Shown here piece after piece: positions 7,910 to 12,160 of a stretch of 12,160 nt of DNA (position 1 is the stretch's first letter; the number at the start of each line of letters is the position of its first letter). The notes under the pieces are model-generated. The model was not told where the DNA came from. It searched no databases and saw nothing but the letters and a program-made list of their open reading frames with translations. A program made the translations under genes and the position numbers. Source of the stretch: Planctomycetota bacterium (GTDB lineage: Bacteria; Planctomycetota; Phycisphaerae; UBA1845; CAIVHJ01); assembly GCA_022565195.1 (NCBI GenBank), contig JADFJZ010000005.1, positions 1 to 12,160 of the forward strand, given 5' to 3'.

Positions 7910-8791
7910 ATGAACACGGCGATACTCCGGATCACTGCCGCCGCCAGCCTGTGTGTGAGTGCCTTCATCGGCTGCGCGCCCGTGACGTCAATTCAGTATG
8001 ACCCTGCCTACATTCCAACCACCCTGCCGAGCGCCTACGACGCTGGAGATTGGGCCACCGTCCTGCAGGAAAACGTTCGAGACGGCATGGTGGACTATGC
8101 CCGCCTGGCCTCTGACCGTGAGGCGCTGGACCGCTACCTCGGCCTGATCAGCGTCGTCGGCCCCGAATCCACGCCGAATCTGTTCCGCACGCCCAGCGAT
8201 CAGACGTCTTACTACATCAACGCCTATAATGCCTGCGTGTTACGGGCCGTGCTGGAGCTGTACCCCACGTCGAGCGTCCACCGCATCGACACGCCCCGGC
8301 TGGATCAGGGATTTATCTTTCGCGTCGATCGCAGAGCTGTGCGACTGGCCGGGCTTCGTCATAAGCTCAAGGTCGCGAGCCGGGGCGACGTGCGGGTGCT
8401 GTTTTGCCTGTCTGAAGCCTGTGTCGGATCCCCCGCCCTTTCAGAGCAAAGCTATCGCCCGAACACGCTGCTTGAACAAATGCGAAACGCGGTTCAACGC
8501 GTTCTGGAGAATCCCAACCTGATCCGTGTCGACGACGGGGCCCGAACCGTGTTCCTGTGGAAGCGTCTCATGACCAACCGTGAGGCGTGCCTGGCGTACG
8601 ATCGGCGTGTCTCCGGCTCGCGGAGAGGGGACTTGCTGGGGTTCCTGGCCCATGTCGCGGAGCCGCCGCTGCGCGAGCGCCTGTCCGCAGCTTCAAGCTA
8701 TGGCATCGCCTGGATGCCGATGAACCGTCAGTTGAACGACTCGAATGGAATAGCCCGGGCGCGGACGGCGCAGGCAGTGGACCCCGACTAG
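7910..8791 (+). CDS. DUF547 domain-containing lipoprotein
   Basis: The 293-residue product begins with a lipoprotein-type signal (MNTAILRITAAASLCVSAFIGC), with C22 in an FIGC lipobox, so it is probably lipid-anchored outside the cytoplasmic membrane. Residues about 45-200 match DUF547: ENVRDGMVDYARL, YYINAYNACVLRAVLELYP (101-119) and a segment FCLSEACVGSPALS (165-178) corresponding to the family's cysteine/serine-containing motif. The biochemical function of DUF547 is unknown. The open frame runs upstream to 7034, but that part only mirrors rsmG; another ATG at 7847 would put residues before the signal peptide. GGAG lies 10 bases before the chosen ATG. Its TAG stop shares the CTAG tetranucleotide with the converging HDOD-GGDEF gene. 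The C-terminal 30 residues are variable and of no known type. Confidence 0.82.
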   Translation: MNTAILRITAAASLCVSAFIGCAPVTSIQYDPAYIPTTLPSAYDAGDWATVLQENVRDGMVDYARLASDREALDRYLGLISVVGPESTPNLFRTPSDQTSYYINAYNACVLRAVLELYPTSSVHRIDTPRLDQGFIFRVDRRAVRLAGLRHKLKVASRGDVRVLFCLSEACVGSPALSEQSYRPNTLLEQMRNAVQRVLENPNLIRVDDGARTVFLWKRLMTNREACLAYDRRVSGSRRGDLLGFLAHVAEPPLRERLSAASSYGIAWMPMNRQLNDSNGIARARTAQAVDPD

Positions 8792-10389
8792 CGCGCGATA
8801 ATGAAGCGGTTGCGGCCCGCCCGCTTGGCCTCGAAGAGGCACGCGTCCGCGCGCTTGATCAGTGCTTCGACCGTGATTTCGCCCATGGAGTCGGCGAGTT
8901 GTGCAGCGCCCACGCTGGTCGTGATGCGGACAATCTGCGTGCCGTACTTCAGATCGATCTTCTCAATTTCCCGGCGGACGACCTCGGCGATGTCGGCCAG
9001 ATCGTCCCATGTCGACCTGAAGCAAATGACGGCGAACTCCTCGCCGCCGTATCGAGCGACGAAGTGGGCGCGATCCTCGATGCCTCGCAGGACTTCTCCG
9101 ACCGCCTTGAGTGCTTCGTCGCCGAACAGGTGCCCGTAGGTATCGTTGATCCGTTTGAAGTGATCGAGATCACACATCAGCAGGCCAACGGAATGCCCGG
9201 TGTCCTGGGCGTATTTCACGGCACGCTCGATCTCGTCGTTGAAGCCCTTGCGGTTTGCAATTTGAGTGAGTTCGTCGGTATTGGCAGAATGGGTCAGGGC
9301 GCGCTTTTCCGTGCTGAGCTTCTGGATTCGCTTCTGTGCTTCCGCCGCCTTCTGGGAAGCGGCTGCCAGATCCATCTCGGCGCTGACGCTCAATTGCGCA
9401 AGCTGGGCCATGGCCATCACACGCAGCTCCTCATAGGATTTAGTCTCCCCGATTTGCAGCGAAATATTCTTGGCGGTTTGGCAGACGTACTGATCGACCT
9501 GCTCGAGGATCGCATCAATGTCGCCCGGCGAGATGGGCACGCCGCCTTCCGGCGCAGCTGCGCCCAGCGCCTGCACAATCGTTTCTTTGAGCGGGTCGAG
9601 ATCCGTTGATGGAATGTCCTGACAAAACAGATCCGAGATCAGGGCCGCGGTCCACACCAGCCGCGTGAGGCAACAACCGTCCTCATCGATGGGAGGAATG
9701 TCGTCGTCATGATGGTGCCGTGCCGCCCGGATCAGCAGGTCCGGCAGTTTCCAACCTTCGAGAAGCACGGCGGACATTTCGGCATGAGTGACTCCGAGCT
9801 CCCGGCCCTCAACCTCCTGCAACCGACAGGCGCCTTCGTGATAGCGCTTGAGTACGGGCTGGTAGTCCGATCGTGCACATTGGTTGGCGGCCAGGATGCC
9901 CAGATCGGCCAACAGGCCCGCCACGAAGGCCTCATCCTGCACACGTGGATCGCATTTCTCCGCAAGCAACGAGCTGCTTACCGCGGTGGTGACCGACCGG
10001 CGCCAGAACAGCTCATGATCGAAATTCTCATCACGGAGCTTGGCCAACTCGCCGACCATCGAGAAGCTCAGGACCATCACCTTCAGCGTGCGCAGGCCCA
10101 GGATGATCATGGCCTGTGGCAACGAACTGATTTTGTTCGGCACGCCGAACAGAGGCGAATTGACGACTTTCAGGATCTTCGCGCTCAGGACCGGATCTTG
10201 AGCGATGGTCTCGGCAATTTCCGTGATCGCCACTTCGTCCTGTCGGATCAATTCGAGCACGCGGACCGCCACCGCGGGCAGCGAAGGCAAGTGCTCTGTG
10301 CATGCGATCTTATCGAGGATCGGATGTAACGGGACATCAGGCACACCGAGTGTGTGCTTAATTTCCGGACCCATTTGATCGTTTCTCAT
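8788..10389 (-). CDS. HDOD-GGDEF protein, probable diguanylate cyclase
   Basis: The 533-residue protein has an N-terminal HDOD domain (about 25-230; LPSLPAVAVRVLELI, AQDPVLSAKILKVVNSPLFG, SSLPQAMIILGLRTLKVMVLS). The catalytic HD pair is replaced by AD (161-162), as expected for this non-hydrolytic signalling domain. Residues about 325-368 are alanine/glutamine-rich and look like a coiled-coil signalling helix. A GGDEF domain follows (about 370-533) with TDELTQIANRKGF, DLDHFKRINDTYGH and the active site RYGGEEF (GGEEF at 448-452), so c-di-GMP synthesis is likely. At the usual inhibitory I-site position before GGEEF the residues are D439-R-A-H442 rather than RxxD, suggesting no product inhibition. 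The first ATG at 10389 is used; an ATG at 10374 is possible. It is divergent from a receiver-domain gene. Confidence 0.92.
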   Translation of the reverse strand: MRNDQMGPEIKHTLGVPDVPLHPILDKIACTEHLPSLPAVAVRVLELIRQDEVAITEIAETIAQDPVLSAKILKVVNSPLFGVPNKISSLPQAMIILGLRTLKVMVLSFSMVGELAKLRDENFDHELFWRRSVTTAVSSSLLAEKCDPRVQDEAFVAGLLADLGILAANQCARSDYQPVLKRYHEGACRLQEVEGRELGVTHAEMSAVLLEGWKLPDLLIRAARHHHDDDIPPIDEDGCCLTRLVWTAALISDLFCQDIPSTDLDPLKETIVQALGAAAPEGGVPISPGDIDAILEQVDQYVCQTAKNISLQIGETKSYEELRVMAMAQLAQLSVSAEMDLAAASQKAAEAQKRIQKLSTEKRALTHSANTDELTQIANRKGFNDEIERAVKYAQDTGHSVGLLMCDLDHFKRINDTYGHLFGDEALKAVGEVLRGIEDRAHFVARYGGEEFAVICFRSTWDDLADIAEVVRREIEKIDLKYGTQIVRITTSVGAAQLADSMGEITVEALIKRADACLFEAKRAGRNRFIIAR

Positions 10390-10466
10390 GCCGATTCCCG
10401 CTGCCTGCGCCGCACGCGCACTGGCCGCCTCAGCCCGCCGCGGCGGACTTCGTGCGGTCTTTGAGC

Positions 10467-10505
10467 CGAGGGCGCAGTTCTCACCGATCAGCGAGAGCGC
10501 CCTCG
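10467..10505. repeat. Bulged hairpin in the divergent region
   Basis: CGAGGGCGC (10467-10475) pairs exactly with GCGCCCTCG (10497-10505). Inside it TCTC (10479-10482) pairs with GAGA (10493-10496), leaving a three-base bulge and a ten-base loop. No T-run follows on either strand. It would lie in the 5' leader of the HDOD-GGDEF transcript or act as an operator. Confidence 0.6.
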
Positions 10506-10714
10506 AAAAGCCGACGTCAACTGAGAGGCAATTACCTCTTCACAATCATACGATCGGCTTGGACCCCCTTGGCCTTAAGTGTCTCGTTCAATTTCGGTAT
10601 GTTCTGGCCTGGCGAGCAGGATGCGAATATACTGTGCGTGGACGATCGATGAGTGGTCCGATAGCATGGCCTACTGCTTGTCGATCCCGAGGTCCTTTAA
10701 TCTCGGTCACAAAT

Positions 10715-10719
10715 GGAAG
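10715..10719 (+). promoter_or_regulatory. Ribosome binding site deciding the receiver start
   Basis: GGAAG lies 8 bases before the ATG at 10728. It overlaps the upstream in-frame ATG at 10713, which itself has no Shine-Dalgarno sequence, so initiation at 10728 (or the adjacent ATG at 10731) is favoured. Confidence 0.55.
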
Positions 10720-10727
10720 TCGGTCCC

Positions 10728-11168
10728 ATGATGAATGCAGACGATGCACTTCCCGCCAAGGTGCTGATTGTCGACGACAATGAGCAGAACGTGGAACTCC
10801 TGCAGGCCTATCTGGAGGAGATCGAAGGGACTGAAAGCCGGATTGCCCGCGACGGCCTGGAGGCCCTGCAGGCGGTTACCCAGGATCCGCCAGACTTGAT
10901 CCTGTTGGACATCATGATGCCTAATATGTCTGGGTTTGAAGTCTGTAAGCAGCTCAAAGAGAATCCGACCACACGCCACATTCCAATCATCATCGTTACG
11001 GCGCTGAATGAATCCAGCGATTACGAGCGCGGCATGGAGGCGGGTGCGGATGATTTCCTGACCAGGCCCTTCAATCGTATCGAGTTCATTGCCCGTGTCC
11101 GCAGCCTGCTGCGGATTCGAGAAATGCGCAGGGCGTTCAAGCAGCGCGAATCCACGCAGGAACAATGA
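10728..11168 (+). CDS. Single-domain response regulator (receiver)
   Basis: The 146-residue protein is one CheY-like receiver without an output domain. The acidic pair D16-D17 lies in KVLIVDDNEQN, the phosphoacceptor is D61 in LILLDIMMPNMSGFEV, and T91 follows in IIIVTALNES. The C-terminal part GMEAGADDFLTRPFNRIEFIARVRSLLRI resembles the receivers of PleD-like and other multi-domain regulators, followed by a basic, glutamine-rich tail. The normally invariant lysine before the cis-proline is arginine here (TRPF, R113). The start at 10728 is chosen over 10713 on Shine-Dalgarno grounds. No sensor kinase gene is nearby. The stop overlaps the next start as ATGA (11165-11168), so it is translationally coupled to the cyclodeaminase-family gene. 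It may relay signals to a partner such as the divergent HDOD-GGDEF protein, which is inference. Confidence 0.9.
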   Translation: MMNADDALPAKVLIVDDNEQNVELLQAYLEEIEGTESRIARDGLEALQAVTQDPPDLILLDIMMPNMSGFEVCKQLKENPTTRHIPIIIVTALNESSDYERGMEAGADDFLTRPFNRIEFIARVRSLLRIREMRRAFKQRESTQEQ

Positions 11169-11806
11169 AGCCAACCACCGTGAACGAAGCCGCGAGCGAA
11201 TCCCTCCTCTCACTGGCGATGGATGATTTCCTGTCGCGCACAGGGGATCGTGTTCCGACGCCGGGGGGCGGCGCGGTGGCTTCTGCCGCGGCGGCACTGG
11301 CCGTTGCGCTCAGCCGGATGGTCACGGCGTATTCGATCGGCCCCAAGACGTCACCCGAAGATCGCACACGACTTGAAGGCACGGCCCAACGTCTGGAACG
11401 ACTCGACGGCATTTGTCGTCGGCTGATCGACGAAGACGCAGCCGCCTACGAGGTTTACGCCGCAGCGGCCCGGCAAGTCAGGCTTCAGGAAGCGCCGCGC
11501 GAGACACTCCAGCAGGCGGCGCGACTCGCAATCGCCGTGCCGCTTGAAACTCAAGCCATGACCGTCAGCCTGCTGCGGCTCTTGGACGAGCACAAAACGA
11601 TGTTCGCAACCGTCATGCGCAGCGACTTGGCAGTATCCGCGCATCTGGCACTGGCGGCTTGCAAAGCGGCCGGAGAAACGGCACTCATCAACGTCTGCGA
11701 TCTCGAATTCGAGTCGGAACGGACCCATATCTACGAGCAGAGCGACCAGTTTATAACGACCGCCGGCACCCTATCGGAACAAATCGTATCTTTCGTTCAT
11801 CGCTAG
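11165..11806 (+). CDS. Cyclodeaminase/cyclohydrolase family protein
   Basis: The 213-residue protein matches the formiminotransferase-cyclodeaminase C-terminal family, all-helical proteins that act as formimido-THF cyclodeaminase or methenyl-THF cyclohydrolase (FchA type) in one-carbon folate metabolism. Signatures are TPGGGAVASAAAALAVAL from residue 32, IDEDAAAYEVY (88-98), and SDLAVSAHLALAACKAAGETALINV (153-177). Length is right for a stand-alone FchA-like protein. AGGA lies 4 bases before the ATG, and the gene overlaps the receiver by 4 bp. No formate-THF ligase, folD or histidine-degradation gene is in the window, so cyclohydrolase versus cyclodeaminase activity is undecided and I give no symbol. 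It is followed after 38 bp by a small cysteine protein in the same direction. Confidence 0.85.
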   Translation: MKPTTVNEAASESLLSLAMDDFLSRTGDRVPTPGGGAVASAAAALAVALSRMVTAYSIGPKTSPEDRTRLEGTAQRLERLDGICRRLIDEDAAAYEVYAAAARQVRLQEAPRETLQQAARLAIAVPLETQAMTVSLLRLLDEHKTMFATVMRSDLAVSAHLALAACKAAGETALINVCDLEFESERTHIYEQSDQFITTAGTLSEQIVSFVHR

Positions 11807-11844
11807 TTGCATCCTCATCCGGGTCCAAGCCGATACTGTGAGCA

Positions 11845-12093
11845 ATGAAAGACGAGCCCGCCTACATCGTGGATATCGACGAACTCGAACAGGACGGCCG
11901 CCGCGAGTCGCGCGGACGCGCGGTCGGCCGACGGTGGCTGGGCATTCGCTTCGATTGCTGCAACACTTACAGTCGTATGTACAGAAACACCGCCGGCACC
12001 GCCTATGTAGGACGTTGCCCGAGGTGTACTCGGCACCTCAGCGTACCCATCGGCCCCGGAGGCACACCTCAGCGGTTCTTTCGCGCCAGTTAG
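11845..12093 (+). CDS. Small CC...CxxC protein, probably zinc-binding
   Basis: The 82-residue product opens with an acidic stretch (YIVDIDELEQDG), has a basic linker (RRESRGRAVGRR), then WLGIRFDCCNTYSRMYRN (C38, C39), GTAYVGRCPRC (C58, C61) and a glycine-rich end (IGPGGTPQRFF). The four cysteines could hold a zinc ion in a ribbon fold. From memory, similar small proteins occur in Planctomycetota, where they are annotated as hypothetical; I cannot verify this here. The start has only a weak GAG upstream; an overlapping frame starting at 11838 has no family content. It follows the cyclodeaminase-family gene after 38 bp, probably in one operon. Function is unknown. Confidence 0.8.
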   Translation: MKDEPAYIVDIDELEQDGRRESRGRAVGRRWLGIRFDCCNTYSRMYRNTAGTAYVGRCPRCTRHLSVPIGPGGTPQRFFRAS

Positions 12094-12116
12094 GCTTTGT
12101 CTGAAAACTCCTGTAG

Positions 12117-12155
12117 CGGTCGGCGTCCCTGCCGACCGATCCCGGCGCGCCGGGA
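12117..12155. repeat. Clustered palindromes, possibly a dispersed intergenic repeat
   Basis: CGGTCGGC (12117-12124) and GCCGACCG (12131-12138) form an 8-bp stem with a six-base loop. TCCCGGCGCGCCGGGA (12140-12155) is a perfect 16-bp palindrome directly after it. They lie 23 bp or more after the small-protein stop. The form, a stem of the type xGTCGGC...GCCGAC preceded by CTGTAG, recalls REP-like repeats, but only one copy is present in the window. It may also work as a transcription terminator, though there is no T-tract before the window ends. Confidence 0.5.
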
Positions 12156-12160
12156 ACACG

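Larger units (their letters stand above)
10390..10727. other. Divergent regulatory region
   Basis: These 338 bp separate the start of the HDOD-GGDEF gene (leftward) from the start of the receiver gene (rightward). I see no convincing gene: the frame open across it has no family content and overlaps the receiver start out of frame. It holds a 13-bp hairpin at 10467-10505, a smaller inverted repeat AGAGG/CCTCT in the following 50 bases, and a weak TATACT (10628-10633, + strand) that could be a -10 for the receiver gene, without a matching -35. No known c-di-GMP riboswitch motif is recognisable. Confidence 0.5.

Noticed and set aside
9709..10329. 206-codon plus-strand frame opposite the HDOD domain
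   Set aside because: Antisense to a clearly conserved HDOD domain; no recognisable family.
10390..10727. c-di-GMP riboswitch in the leader next to the GGDEF gene
   Set aside because: The conserved GEMM core sequences are not visible; only a generic hairpin is present.
10388..10783. Open frame across the divergent region into the receiver gene
   Set aside because: Overlaps the receiver start out of frame and has no family content.
11815..12159. Minus-strand frame over the small Cys protein and the palindromes
   Set aside because: It runs through palindromic repeat sequence and is antisense to a better-supported gene.
1..12160. CRISPR array, tRNA, rRNA, prophage or insertion sequence
   Set aside because: No regularly spaced repeats, tRNA T-loop pattern, transposase or integrase was seen; the ORF6N fragment alone does not show a prophage.

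Overview
The window looks like ordinary chromosomal DNA from a moderately GC-rich bacterium, most likely a member of the Planctomycetota or a neighbouring lineage. This assignment rests on the gene mix rather than any marker gene: a winged-helix/AAA+ ATPase, an HDOD-GGDEF protein, a DUF547 lipoprotein, and a small CC...CxxC protein of a kind I associate with planctomycete genomes. It is an inference and not proven. I see no integrase, transposase, plasmid gene, CRISPR array, tRNA or rRNA.

Layout. Positions 2-373 (+) hold the C-terminal two thirds of an ORF6N-domain protein cut by the window edge; its coding sequence contains a 29-bp codon-phased palindrome. Positions 382-1215 (+) hold an unrecognised, probably exported protein. 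Reading leftward on the minus strand from 7801 to 1221 is a co-directional series: rsmG (16S rRNA m7G527 methyltransferase), a two-CBS-domain protein, korA and korB (2-oxoacid:ferredoxin oxidoreductase, with ATGA-overlapping genes), a zinc-ribbon/CBS protein and a wHTH-AAA+ ATPase. Positions 7910-8791 (+) hold a DUF547 lipoprotein that shares its stop-codon tetranucleotide CTAG with the HDOD-GGDEF gene (10389-8788, -). A 338-bp divergent region with a 13-bp hairpin separates that gene from a rightward trio: a single-domain receiver, a cyclodeaminase/cyclohydrolase-family protein (ATGA overlap) and the small CC...CxxC protein. The window ends in a cluster of strong palindromes resembling a dispersed intergenic repeat.

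How the genes may work together. KorAB would carry electrons between 2-oxoacid metabolism and ferredoxin. The two flanking CBS proteins are plausible adenine-nucleotide sensors tied to that energy step, but this is inferred from proximity only. The HDOD-GGDEF protein is a likely diguanylate cyclase, and the divergent receiver may belong to the same signalling sphere. I did not find a clear-cut new defence or mobile system. The most unusual signals are the coding palindrome in the ORF6N gene, the CBS bracketing of korAB, and the receiver-cyclodeaminase-small-protein operon.
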